Assembly (NCBI GenBank): GCA_964036275.1
Contig: OZ038438.1
Span: forward strand, 12,542,720 to 12,606,719
Direction of reading: 5' to 3'
Length of the DNA stretch: 64,000 bases
Origin: Litoditis marina
Taxonomy: Eukaryota > Nematoda > Chromadorea > Rhabditida > Rhabditidae
Shown here: positions 12,801 through 24,346 of the stretch, piece after piece
Numbering within the stretch: the stretch's first letter is position 1
Layout: every line of letters begins with the position of its first letter
Program-made: the position numbers and the translations under genes
Notes under the pieces: generated by a model
What the model saw: the letters and a program-made list of their open reading frames with translations, nothing else
Databases searched by the model: none
What the model was told of the DNA's origin: nothing

Positions 12801-13575
12801 GAACGTCTGAAAAAGTACGCCACTAGTTACAGTAAGAAAACCTGTGCAGACTCTGCCCTTAATTATTGATATACTATTGAGCTACGGTTTGCCCAAAACC
12901 ATACCTATAACATTTTATCCAGCAATCTACAAGGATCTGTTCTTCATGTCAAATTGGAACTTTGTGTGAAATCACAATTCTCAAAAATGAAAATAATCAT
13001 TGCGAAGAATATTGGAAAACCAGAATTGTTCGTTGAAAAGTCATCTTTCTCTCGACCAGAAACTCAAAATAGCAGATTGTTTCGATTCAGCGTAACCGTT
13101 TGAATCTATCTATTCTTAGACCAGTTGTTTCTCAAGGGAACAATAGTTTTAATGAGCTGGTAATTTTTACTCACAACCATATTATATCTTCTACAAACGC
13201 AATGAAATCAGCCAATGATTTTTTGTTCCATGTCATTTTTGTATTCTATGCGAGCTTGAATGACTTCTGTTTAGATTTGAAACACTCCTCAAACACTTGC
13301 TTGGCATCATCTTAGAGTTATAAGTTCCGTCGTGAGAACTCTAAACAGAGATGAGCGAATAGACTTTTGAACCCAAGTCGTGACAAACTCAACGTTGAGA
13401 ACTTACGGTCAGTAGGTCGAATGAACTGCCATTCAACGATAATTGAGTCTTTCTGCGAGTCAAATCTGGCCCGGAGATTCCGAATATTCGGCACGGGCTG
13501 ATTGACAACGAGCGGAAGGGAGATGAATAAAAAGAGTAGAGAAGAAAGAGGGCGCGAGGGGACCGGGCACCGCAT
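3889..13575 (-). CDS. Secreted multi-fibronectin type III domain protein
   Basis: The first exon (13575-13407) starts MRCPVPSRP and continues with a hydrophobic signal peptide. Further exons, listed 5' to 3', are 12806-12679, 12446-12342, 11797-11726, 11346-11220, 11126-11043, about 10385-10320, 10059-9924, 9316-9200, 8721-8625, 8145-8057, 7618-7537, 7038-6984, 6468-6303, 5913-5794, 5704-5649, 5317-5194, 4626-4579 and about 4505-4122, with a possible last exon 3940-3889. Most phases agree. The product reads as repeated FN3 modules of about 90 residues, each with the strand-B Trp (VEWQF, KLEWKP, NLTWEVP, RLQWML, QLSWTYP) and the strand-F Tyr (TYYVRVNVRN, LYYLVNVKQL, TRYSVQIIP, ERYEMTIRS). I count eight or nine modules, two apparently lacking their first half in my model. 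No membrane helix was found. FN3 proteins usually act in adhesion or matrix; the specific role is unknown. The 3' end and the joins near 10320, 12446 and 4505 are the weakest points. Confidence 0.75.
4659..4903. mobile_element. MITE with GGTTACC-rich inverted arms, in an FN3-gene intron
   Basis: The left arm begins CTAACCGGGTTTTTAGGTAA and the right arm ends in the near-perfect reverse complement, TAACCT then TATAAACCCGGTTAG. Both arms carry repeated GGTAACCT and the stretch CTTTTTTGGTAACCTATTTT in inverted orientation. The element is about 245 bp with no open frame, as expected of a non-autonomous foldback element. A diverged relative lies near 25250-25388. Confidence 0.8.
4931..5097. mobile_element. 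Inverted-repeat (foldback) MITE in an FN3-gene intron
   Basis: The left end CAACCGCGGTGTCATATCG is mirrored at the right end by CGATATGACACCGCGGTTG, and the next inner block (CCGGTGTTCTCT and AGAGAACACCGG) is mirrored too. Inner arms repeat GTACCGGTTTGTGCCGGCGG-like sequence in both directions. The whole element of about 167 bp can fold back on itself. It sits beside the element at 4659-4903, which makes this intron a local insertion hotspot. Confidence 0.8.
10173..10310. mobile_element. Short non-autonomous element related to the pair at 37796-38128
   Basis: The block containing ACGTGATGTAACAACAGAGA, then GTTCAAGGAGACGCGGGATGA, matches the second intronic element of the downstream GPCR (CGTGATGTAGGAACAGAGAA, then GGAACGCAGGATGGGATGA). 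It lies between exons 10385-10320 and 10059-9924 of the FN3 gene, where the first half of one FN3 module appears to be missing from my model. Confidence 0.55.
10878..10939. repeat. 62-bp direct repeat, copy 1
   Basis: This block (starting GGTTTACATGATAATTGCCT and ending CAAGTCTAGTATATATG) is identical as far as I can read to one at 12510-12571. Both lie in the FN3 gene about 1.6 kb apart. The near identity suggests a recent duplication, gene conversion or a young mobile element. Confidence 0.85.
12202..12325. mobile_element. Long hairpin (foldback) element next to an exon donor
   Basis: The left arm CGGAGGCCGTAT, AAATGAAACATCCCGGG, then GGGTTGGGATGC is mirrored by GGCATCCCAACCCGG, CCCGGGATGTTTCAT and ATACGGCCTCCG. 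The arms are about 50 nt with a short spacer. The right edge is only about ten bases from the splice donor of the exon ending at 12342 on the minus strand. Confidence 0.85.
12510..12571. repeat. 62-bp direct repeat, copy 2
   Basis: Second copy of the block at 10878-10939, in the 12447-12678 interval of the FN3 gene. In the minus direction the copy and its flanks form an open frame that follows an acceptor-like GTGTTCAG and reads QRIEWKF at the flank, which resembles an FN3 strand B. The repeat may therefore overlap a former or actual exon. Confidence 0.8.
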
Positions 13576-14507
13576 ATTCGAACTATGAGTGGACAGCTCT
13601 TATCACTGCAAGCAACATAGCAACAACTGTGCTTTCATAGTACACTGGGTAATGGACACGGGACCGCGGACTAGTCTAAACAAATCTATCATCTCAGCCA
13701 CAATACAACAACAAGCCTGTTGCTCGCTTAGCCAACTCACGAATCACCACTCAGCTTGCCGGGTTCGGTTGGTTACCATCGGAAAATAATCATTGGATAC
13801 ATGGTTACAGTACTAGCGGTAGTAGCACATGTGTATCGCATTGGTGTGGAAAGCGCATTGGTTTAGAACGAATTGAGTAAGTTTATAAAGTAATTGGAAA
13901 ACCTTTTTGTAGGTTTCATATGCGAATCTGTATTAAATTTGTCGTACAACCGGTAACCATTTTCATGTCAGTAAATTTTGAATAATAAACAGCATCAAAA
14001 ATTTTCAACTGTATGACACCAGGTAAGTATGATAAGAGCTGTTGAAACTCCAGTGTTGCTGGAGACACATCGTACCAGGCTGGAAGGTTATCAGCGGCTT
14101 AGAACTATTTCATAGATAAGACACACCTTTGTCGAAATATATTTTTGCCCACGAGTAGCAACACAAACTAAATATTCCGAAGTAAGTTTGAAGAAAACAC
14201 TGAAGAATATAAGAGCATATTGAACGTACTAAGCAATACAGTAAACTGCGGGTTTTGTTTCATGTAGATGGTAGTGACCACAAATTCATTTTTCCAACTC
14301 TTGAGACTCTTTTTCTTAAATTTTGTAACTTTAGTCCAGGATACATAATACATGACACCAAAGAGGGGACGCATGATTTGCCGAAAGGCTAATGCGTGGG
14401 AACCGGCTCTTCGTATAGTTAGTAACAAAAACACATATGACAGAGCTCTCCATTTCCTTGCTTGAAGTAGGGTTAAAATTGAGAGAGGGGGGGAGAAGCG
14501 AGTGAGG

Positions 14508-14593
<86 letters not shown>

Positions 14594-16070
14594 GCCATTG
14601 AAAGAGAGACATTGAAAGTGAGAGAGAAAGAGAAAGGTACCGACAGAGACAGACAGAAAACAAGAAAGATTAAGAGATTTAAACTGGTTTTGAAACTTCC
14701 CTATCAAGAAGTCGTCCCATCCCCAGACCACCCGTGAGCTACTCGGAGGTCTGCCCTCCGAACTTTTGTCTGTCATTTGTTCTGAGAATGCTCCATTCAT
14801 ACCGATGTCTTTCACGCGAGCGTACCCGTGGAGCTCAATAGTAGCCCGTAGATTGAACAATCGTGCGCATGTAGTCTCAAATCCTTTCGATACTAAAAAA
14901 GTCTTCCGTTATTCATATATTCTCGCCTATTGCTCCGCCCTCCCTCTGAATTTCAAATGGATGAAACTGAGTGCATGACGCAGGTTTTCTACCATCAATT
15001 ATCTCTCTACTTGCCTCATTACTTACTTCAGCTCTCGTATCATATGCTCTCCGCCTCCTTTAATGCAAAATGAGGCTTTTTCAACCAATGTTCCCCGAGA
15101 ATTCATACCGCACTCGGCAAAATAAGAAAATGAACGGTAGCGTCCACCCAGTCACTGGTTCCTGAACTCTTACTGAATAAATACATATTTTATAAAGTTT
15201 CCAATTCCGAGCTAGGTTGTTCTTGATTGTTGTAACACAAAACCTGAGAGAGAAACTATTTTCAATGAAAATCAACGATGAGAAAGTTTACTTGTAAAGT
15301 TCGGAAGTTCCCCGTAGAAAGGACAAGAACAGAGATGATCACGTTTTTGTTCACAAACGCAAAAGTGAAACAACGACATTTGTGCTCAAGGTTTGCAGTT
15401 TACAAGTAAATCATATACCCAAGTGGTAGTGGGAGATTCAGTCCCATGATTTATCTGTTCGTTTCACTGTTCAATTCTGTTTAAACACATTTGAAATATG
15501 CCTATTGAATAAAACTCCTATTCTGCGAGGAGTAGAGTGAATTGAGAAGATATTTGTCGTTGTCATCTAGTAGACACCCTGCCATATCTGTAAAATCACT
15601 CACTGCCTCGTGAACGTATATGGACAGTTGTATTTTCACCAGAAATAGAACACCTGCCCGTCTAGCATGATTAATTCGAGAGTTAGAATAATCATTGTAC
15701 AGAGTTCCGTTGATTAACTGTCTCAGCTAGTGAGTTGCACATCGATTTGATTGATTTACATGCACATATTTTTCCTGAGCACATACTTCCCTTTCCAAAA
15801 TGAAAAGTTTCCCATAATATACACGAACTTTGAACAGTCAGTCATTTTTTGTTCTCGGTTTTCGCAAACTCAGTTCTTTAAGATCCGAGGGTTCCTTTGT
15901 GGTTCACGATTCGGCGTCTTCCTCATTGAAAGATTCTCAGCCGCAGTCTTTCTTCCTTTGTTCCTTTGTGGACTATCTGTGAACAAATGTTGCAAGAAAG
16001 AACATAATCCCAAATCTGTCACCAGGACATATTGACGAGAAGTTCACGTATCCTCAGCTAGCGGTTGGCC
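13576..16070. other. Divergent intergenic region between the FN3 gene and the first GPCR
   Basis: About 2.5 kb separates the two oppositely directed start codons and should contain both promoters. I see a long GA microsatellite and otherwise AT-rich DNA with no supported exon. The 230-codon minus-strand frame here is mainly translation of the microsatellite. Confidence 0.6.
14509..14588. repeat. (GA)n microsatellite
   Basis: An almost pure GA dinucleotide tract of about 70 bp, flanked by imperfect GA/GGGA sequence on both sides. Slippage-prone DNA; the Ser-Leu and Arg-Glu open frames it generates are not genes. Confidence 0.95.
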
Positions 16071-19000
16071 ATGAAGAATGAGACGGGTACCATTCTGGTA
16101 CTCGAGCCGACCACTTCGGAGATCATCGAGATGTTCTACCAGCTGTCTTTCTTCCTCGTCGGCACTCCTATCAACATATATGCCTACCTCAAAACTACCA
16201 AGTGAGTCTTCTCCATTTAGCTGTTATGGCTCAGGTGCTGTAACACCTTCCTCAAAACCTGCAATTGGAAAATTAGTAGTAGTTTCAAAATCACATATTA
16301 GAAATTATATGTAGTTTGAGTTGTACGCTCTGTCAGGAACCTGCTAATTAGTTGCGATTTTTAAGTTATCATTGTTTTCTAAACGAACGATCTGCAAGGT
16401 ATCTCTTTGACTTTTCACTCAGCGAAAGGCGTTGGTGTTTTTTGCAAACATAAGAACAAGTTGTTTTCAGGGGGGTAATTGCTCAGCAACATAAAAATGC
16501 ACTAACTCTCTTGATGTCATTTTGGGATGATATTATAGCACAATGAGTGGATATATTCAAGAAAAACTATAGACAAAAATAGAGTCAATCCAGTAGTAAC
16601 AAACATGTTGCCATGTTGGAGATGTTTTTATATGAACCTGCACGCAACTTCGTTTTTGTGCTCATTTATAGTGGTAGAGTGGGAGTTATAGGCTGTCCAC
16701 ACATCAGAACAATTGTAATCTTAACCAATAGAGCATCAAACTACAAACCACAGGATATACGTTGTGATAGTGTCTGTTTCGTTTTCCTAGACCTATCACA
16801 TGGCAAGAAAACTCTCTTCATGTTTTGAACAAATGCCTGAGGTATAGTTCACACCATTCCTACTGAGACTCCTACAGTACCCTTACAAACTTTCCGAAGG
16901 CTGTTGCAAAGCTGAAAATGTAGTTCATGGAAAATTCTCTCGTGTATTCACTCTACCTGCGAAGGAGAATGAGATACGAAAATCCTCAACTTCTCCGATC
17001 AAAAGTAAGTGAGCAAAACGGCTTGAAAGTTTTGAAATCCTACTGTAGAAGTCTCAGTGGGAATGGAAAAGACTATATGAGGTTGTTCTAAGCGAACTTT
17101 GTTTCTCTCCTTCAGTTATTATTCGATGGTCGTCTTTCAATGTCTTTACCTCTCTCCTTGACTGACTAAATTAAAAGTGACACACTTTATGAACTAATTT
17201 TGAAATGAATGGGCGAGGCTGGCTAGGTTTTACTCATTGCTGTTTTATCTCTCACCTATTTTCAGATTAATCAGACTAGACAACTTTCGGTTATAAGAAA
17301 ACAATATAATGACTTGTTGGAAGAGTGTTACAAATAACAAAAGTGCAAGCTGGGGTGACCAGTACTATTTCAGAGATCACTCTCTTTTCATAAATTCGCA
17401 CCCATGTTATGTCCGTTGAAACTTAGCAGCATGAGCAGTCAATGTTGAAACTTGATCATGTTCATTAAAAAAGGAACGGACAGGGTTATCATGTTTACTT
17501 CCTTTTCATTCGGATCGCAGGGTAGCAAATCATGCGTTTTTCAATAGTCTATTCATATATTTGGAAGTCCAGTATTCGATTTTTCTTTGCTGTACGGAGG
17601 GTGAGAACAAGTCGTGTGAAAATATTCATGAGAACACCCTGGTTTTTTATTAAACATGAAGAAGACAAGGAATTAATGAAAAAAAAAGAATTCAAAAAGT
17701 TAAAATCTTCGTTTCCAATTCTTCTAGAAGTGTCCGGGAAGGTGGGGTCGAATCACGGTTGGTGAAACTGAGTCGACAACTGATGATCGCTCACGTCATG
17801 GTTCTGTTCATTTATGGAGTGTGGCGAAGTTATTGGTTCTACAACATTGTTTGGGTTCAAGGTAGGAATTTGGCGAAATTCACACGTGAACATAGCTAGT
17901 AACCATAACATAATAATAAAATACGTAACCATCTTTCCTTTGGCCTTAGGTAATCATGACAAGACATCATGCCGAGTACGATTCATGGTTGTGAGAGTCG
18001 GACTCTTCTAGTTAGACTCGTTCAACAACACACATTAGTAGTAGTCGGAGGTTATGTAAGCCGAAGACGAAATATGTCGAGAAATTGTTCGAAACACCGA
18101 ATATTCAGTTGACTTTCAGGAGACGTGCTGTGCAAGATCTACTCCTTTATGTGTGCTCTGCCGTTTCATTTGTGGTCTAACATGGTGGCGGCCATAGCTG
18201 TGGATATGCTGTTTTGCATCACGTAAGAATAGAACTTTCTGAAATGAGCGAAACAGAAAAAATCTCGATTTCGGACATATTGTCTACTATTTGACGATTA
18301 ATGTTGTACACCTACTTCTTAGTTTTTTGCAAAAAAAACTGTATCATTCATGTAGATACCTAGTGTTTCATGAGACAGTTTCACGAGTTTTTTGTCACCA
18401 TCTCGATAAAAGGAAGGCTATCTCTTACGTTTGTGCTTACATTTGTCTCTCTCTCTCTCTCTCTCGTTATGTAGCATTTTTTCGAGAAGCCCCATAATGT
18501 TTAAATCAGCCGACTACCAAAGTTTTCGATTTATTCCATCTGTATCAAGGTGATATTTCAATAGGCATCTACTCCATGTGTTCAGGCCTTTCTATGAATA
18601 GCAAACTCACTGCATACTCGACAAGAAACAACCTATAAGGGCGCATCATACGCATAACAAATATGTTACACTACTCACTACTCTGAACGATCGCAATAAT
18701 ACCTCCAGGCAATATAATTAGAAAGCCTCTCAAAAACTATTGTGAATATTATTGTTTCGCATAACTTTGCTTTCACTTTTCAAAAGTTCTGTAAAAGTTC
18801 TGAATGCAACATGAGCAAAGAGTGGAGATTAATCTCGAACTTTCTGTAAATGCCAACCTGATACGTCTTTCAGTTCTCCGTTGAGCAGCTACCGAACGGG
18901 GTCAAATCGTGTGACCTGGTTGATAGGCATTGCCTGGGTTTGTGCTATACTATGTGCTCTGCCCATGCTATTCATAAGGGGAACCGTGCAAATTCCAACC

Positions 19001-21229
19001 AACGAGGGCGTCTTCGAACAGTGTTACGCTCTTGTGCAGGTGAGACATTCGACAACAAGTGTGTTCTAGGCGGTTTCCCCCACCAACAAAAATTAACAGA
19101 GCCAACCAAAGGAGATTAAATGTGCACACAGCTTTTTAGGCCAAGTTTATCGTTTCACATCGATTGACCGATTTTGAGTTGTAGTGTGATCGGAAAACAC
19201 ATCGGTATGGCCAAACATTCAGCTGCACACTAACTAATCTCAGACGCCTACTGTAACAAACCGAGGAGAGTGAATGAGATATTTCTGATTCCAGGACTTC
19301 AGTAATCGAGCCCTGGTCACCTTCAACATCTTCCATGTCGTGACAACCTTCTACCTGCCTCTTTGCATTGTCGTCGTCTGTTATTCTCTGATCGGCATCT
19401 CATTGAGGAAGCAAATGGCACAGAGAAAACTATTGCATGTCAGTATTTCTGTAGCCTCATGAAGTATACAGCACAATCACGTAGGGAAATATGTAACTGC
19501 GGCGCCTCGTATGTTTTGCAGCTTTCCTTGAGCATGTGAACATTTTTTGAAATGTAGAAGATACTGTTTCAGACGGAATGTGAGTACTTTGTGGTTCATT
19601 AACGAACAATTAGGGCAATGTATGATCGTTTGCGTTAGATTCGATTGAGCTTTTTATATAGGACCAACGCAAGAAACGGAAGCAGTCCAGCACAAAGGCT
19701 CGTTTTCTGCGTGCAACTCTGGCTATCATTGGCACTTTTTTCTTCACCTGGCTGCCTTACCAGGTTGGTGAACATAGGGGTCGCTCTTTCCGAAGCAAAC
19801 TATAATTCAACCAAAGTCATCTCCAGCATATGACGTGCTCATTGTCTGTTCGACGCATAAACACCCCTTTACAGTATAATGTTGAAGCTTTCATACAACT
19901 TATTGAGATGTAAAAGTTACCCAAACAGATCTCCGGTTTGTTCATTAGAAAACAGCTATTTCCGACCGCGTCATACGGTACTATGTATGGTTGGGCAAAA
20001 CAAAGTATAGACCACAGATTATTATACGTGTAACACGTGAATTGAAATGGATATAACCCGAAGATCTTGCAGATCCTGGCTCTTCTGCGAGTGACGTGTG
20101 ACGAAGATGGGTTGTGCCACAAGATAACCAGCAAACTGAACTGGCTTCAAGCCATCATAATTGCAAGGTGAGTTCTTTTGGACCATCCTCAATCCGAAAT
20201 GTGGCAGTCATGGTTACACCCCCGGTAGGAAAACATAGAATACATGCTCGGATTGATGTTAGTTTTGAGATGATCAATTTGTTGCTTCGGCACAGTTTTT
20301 GAAGCACCTCAAAGTAAACAACTTTGATCCGTTCGTTGGCAAATCCAAAAACGTTCAATACAGCCGACCTCTAAAACTATCTTGCGCTCACAACCCTACT
20401 GTTGTAAATATATTTAATCTGGAAGACTGGTTTTGATAATGGATCATTGATTTCACAAACACATTAGAAAACGAAGGAAGCGTTGTACGTCGGTTAATTG
20501 TAAACTAGAGATTATCTACAGCCTACACTTGTAGTGAAAGTCGTGGTCGCGTAGAAACTATAGTGCGCATTCGAAACATCAGATGAAATAAAAATGACAT
20601 AATTCAAATGCATGTGTTGCGTTGTTATTTAATAACGACAGGATCGTTATGCAGGACTGTGTTTGTTTCTGGTTTCTTTTGACAATTTTTCTGTTCAGCA
20701 CCTGCATAAACCCATTCCTGTATCGATTCGGGGTGGATCGTCCGCGAAGTTCTCACATGGGCAGCACCATGGACAGTGCCGCAGTTGGGCTGAGTGCGCA
20801 GGTTCGTTTTCGGAATACAAATCAAAAACAGCGGATGCACGCTGGTACCAGGGACAGTTTCCTTTGAGAAAGTGTAGACCTCAATGGAACTCAACCACTC
20901 TCCTAAAAAGTGCCGATTGGGGGTTGTGCGCTAAAGTATACTGCTCGTATTGTGCGTAGTCACGTAGAATGTGCTCAACATCAGTATTCTGAAAAGAGCC
21001 ATGACGCACTTCAGCGGATGATTTCTTCACGTTAATAGCTTGAACATTAGAATACACAACTCAGAAAGTTTGCGAACTTCGTTCCTCTCCTAATGAAACG
21101 TCTTTTCAGGGTACGTCGAACAGGTCGTCGGAACGGCGTTCCGTGCAACGCTCGAAGGAGTTGAGTTCGCCCAACCTGGCCCGGAGGACGCGATCCGCAG
21201 ACCGAAGCAGACTTTCTCCTGCATTCTAA
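16071..21229 (+). CDS. Rhodopsin-family neuropeptide GPCR, GnRH-receptor-related type
   Basis: Nine exons with fully matching phases (16071-16201, 17728-17861, 18120-18222, 18874-19039, 19295-19438, 19662-19763, 20073-20167, 20699-20801, 21110-21229) encode 365 residues. Seven hydrophobic helices are visible: TM1 near 21-41 (GTPINIYAYLKT), TM3 near 99-121, TM6 near 239-260 (FFFTWLPYQ) and TM7 with CINPFLY at 294-300, which is the NPxxY motif. Cys93 and Cys173 (FEQCYAL) can form the usual extracellular disulfide. The TM6 WLPYQ and TM3 layout resemble GnRH/AKH-type receptors, hence the call; the ligand is unknown. The DRY site reads DML at 117-119. If exon 8 is not spliced the frame continues to a stop at 20867 with a different tail; the spliced tail is Ser/Arg rich (RSSERRSVQRSKELSS). 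ICL3 is short and basic (QRKKRKQSS). Confidence 0.85.
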
Positions 21230-21299
21230 GAGTCGTCCAGACCTGTATTTAACCAACTGTAAAATTGGCCTTCTTTCTCTGTTCGAGAACAAAGTGTTA

Positions 21300-22051
21300 A
21301 GTGCCCTACATACTTGGCTGCGGCTGCGGGCGTCTGCGGGCGGCATATGATATAAGTATGGCGCCCCTGATTATTGATCAAATGTGCGGCTGGTGGCGGC
21401 TCCCGGCGTTTTGCCGCGCATTCATACTTCGGCGGGCAAAAGCGGCTGCGGGCGTCTGCGGGCGGGGCCGCAGACAGCCGCAAAAGCAGTTGCGGCAATA
21501 ATGATTCAATTCAATATTGCCGCAGCGGCTCTCTGCGTCTGGATTGATCATTCTCGACATATCATCACTAATGTTCTAAAAATCATTATTAAACCCATCA
21601 AGTTACTTTAGTATAGTTCATTTAAATATATGTGTATTCGAAAAAAAGTTTCAGAATGGAAAAAAAAACGTTTAAGAAGATTCAGTTGATTCGGTAAGCG
21701 GTAATCTAATAATGATATTCCATGCATTTTCAACAGACAGTTGGAGGCAATGCTAATCAAGTGATTTACAAATTTTGAGCGATAAACATTATTAGCATTG
21801 ATGTGATAAATGACAAATATTCCTAATAAGTGGAGGGAATCATAATTTCAACAATAAGTTCGAACTTTCTATTTGAAATTCAAATGAGGGGAACCGCGCC
21901 GCAGCCAGCCGCAGACGCGCGTACATACTTCAATTGTAGTGCGTTTGCGGGCGTCTGCGGGCGTTTGCGGGCGTCTGCGGGCAAACCACTAGTTTACCCG
22001 CGCCGCAGACGCCCGCAGCCGCCCGCAGACGCACCAAGTATGTATGGCACT
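21300..22051. mobile_element. Non-autonomous DNA transposon with GC-rich terminal inverted repeats
   Basis: The left end AGTGCCCTACATACTTGG is mirrored at the right end by CCAAGTATGTATGGCACT. Subterminal DNA consists of many repeats of GCGGGCGTCTGCGGGC in one orientation on the left and the complement GCCCGCAGACGCCCGC on the right. TTA flanks the element on both sides (21297-21299 and 22052-22054), consistent with a 3-bp target-site duplication as made by PIF/Harbinger elements. The interior is AT-rich with no transposase. The element starts about 70 bp after the GPCR stop codon. Confidence 0.8.
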
Positions 22052-22054
22052 TTA

Positions 22055-24346
22055 GTTTCCAATACGACAAAAACAACTCTTGGCATTTTCAAAACACTTT
22101 TTTTCTGGAACAGAAAAAGAATGGTACGCTTACTTTTTTCAATTGGCCAGGGCGTTCTCCTCGAAATCGGCGAACAATGTGTTTGAATAAGTAACATATT
22201 CATTAAATTTAAGGTCCATGAATATCTAATGTGAAAATGCAAGGTTCCTCTAGAAAATTGTATGGAAAGTAATATTTAGAGCTCGACCCGGAGTTTGTAA
22301 GGTATGCTGCTTAGCAGGTCAGACTGCAACTCAAACTCACGACCCCCAAGTGTCCATTCATAGAAAAAACTAATAATCGTAACAACAATAATGTGTTCCA
22401 AGCTGTCTCGTAGAAGTATATCGCTAGTCTTTCTCTTTTTTCAATGGTGAGTGGTGAAGAAATCACTCACTACCCACGAACCCTTTCTCCACAAACTCTT
22501 ACGTGTTTGACGTGCATAATAGCGGTTGTGTTGTATACGTATTCGAGGTATTTTCGTTGTTCTCAATAATAGTATATTTGTGTTTTATTTATCTGCTGTA
22601 CGCAGCATAATTTTATCTTTGTCCTAGTATTTTATCAGTGTTGAACAGCCTGGACATTCTTCAGGAGAAAATCAGTCCACAGAGTGTGCGAAGTTTCCCG
22701 AAAGCGCGCAACCGTATAATAAAACTCCACATTCTTTCAACAACCTATCACATGGGAAAAACACCAGATCATATTTCATATTTATTGTTTCACTTCGCGT
22801 CGTTTCGAGGCGGTGATCATCATACATTTCACATTATCATAAAAACACCAGATAAGTGCTGTGAACTGAAGTGCATATATGAGAGATTGTACATGCATTT
22901 CTATGTTGGGAAATTTTCGTTGAATTTCATCTATCTGGTTTATTTTCGATTTCCAAACTGCCACTCCAATGCGGTACTGATGTTTCATAATCAATCGCTG
23001 CACGTGCGCGTTATTGGTGAACGCTCACTGCGTTCTTTAATTTTCAAATTTCATAATCAGAAAGCCTCATTTCAGTTTAGAAGAATAAAAAATACGATTT
23101 CTTATTTAAAAAAAGGGGGATCTATAAGTTGAGTAATTTGGGGCGTTGGCGCCTAATCAAAAAACTTGCATGTCGTAAACAAGTTTACTTTTATATCGTA
23201 AACAAGTTCGCATAACGTTATTTTCAACTATAACTCAAGTTTGAATCAAATATCTGACTGTCTTTCGAGCAGTTCGATGAAAAATATGTGAAGCTCCAAT
23301 TTACTTAGAATGCGCAAAGGTTTCTTTTGGAATGCTTCATTTCTTGAGGATATATCCAACCTTCGCTAGCTCTTTGTGCAAATAGTTTTTTTTACAAATA
23401 ATAGAACCACAGGCGTGGATATTTTAACTAGTTTTTTAATGATCTTTTAATGCTAACGTTTTATTCGTTCGTTCGTTCGGGTGAGTAGAACACTTTGTCC
23501 GCAGTGTACCTGAAAGGTGACTAAAAATAAAACTGCAGTTCAAATCTATGTCCATTATTGTGGTATATGTGTGAGACATGCTTACCAATCTTATCATCAA
23601 GAGGAAGTTTAATTCCAGGATGTGACTTAATTCATTTTTAACATCTCTCAAGTCACGTAGATTACTAGAGGTCACAATGATCCAGATACTCCTGGTTTCT
23701 TTTAAGGGTCAACCATTCAGTGCGTCATCTTTCAGGCTTTCCCTCTGGGAGAAAATTATAATTGTGGTTGGCCGATTATTGATCCGATTATTTTATTTAT
23801 TTTCAACTTTCTGAAGTGTGTGAAGGGTTGCAACAGTTTGGTAATAAGTCGCAACAGCATGATTTTTGAGTTTCGTTTATATAATAACAATGAATAATCT
23901 CAGCCAAATATTACACGCTCTCCAGAATCTGTACTAAACATCGCAGTTTTTAATCGTTAATCAGGCCGCTTAATCGTTAATCTCCCGAATGGGCCCGTGG
24001 CTTATTTTTAACCTGAATAATAAATTTATTATGAAATCGATTTGTAAGGCGATTTACAATATTGTCACACTTGAAACACCTTTCAAAACTGTTACTTTGA
24101 GTTTAGTTATCTACAATTCATGATTTGTCATAAAATCTTGGCTTTCAACATTCATGTTTTTCGTTCGAATGGTTCAAAGCTCGTCTCTGTTTGAGGATGA
24201 AGTAACCAGCTACAACCATTCGTTTTTCATTAGAAATATGCATTTGAACTCGAACTTGGAAATAGACCACGCCCCATTTCCGGGAGACGCCTTTTTTTCC
24301 AAAATTAAGGATTTCCAAAGTTTTCGATTTTTTTGAATACTTTAGC
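22055..24346. other. Intergenic stretch without a supported gene
   Basis: A 164-codon plus-strand frame at 22638-23132 is the longest open stretch. It has Phe/His-rich composition, no recognisable domain and no clear splice context, so I treat it as chance or old debris. No RNA gene or clear repeat was recognised in the rest. Confidence 0.5.

Noticed and set aside
14168..14860. 230-codon minus-strand open frame with long Ser-Leu run
   Set aside because: The frame is produced by the GA microsatellite; there is no domain and no splice context.
22265..22345. Possible degenerate tRNA/SINE on the minus strand (GGTCGTGAGTTTGAGTTGC)
   Set aside because: B-box match is poor and no second copy was found in the window.
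22638..23132. 164-codon plus-strand open frame
   Set aside because: No recognisable motif, odd Phe/His-rich composition and no splice signals that fit; kept only as a note in the intergenic entry.
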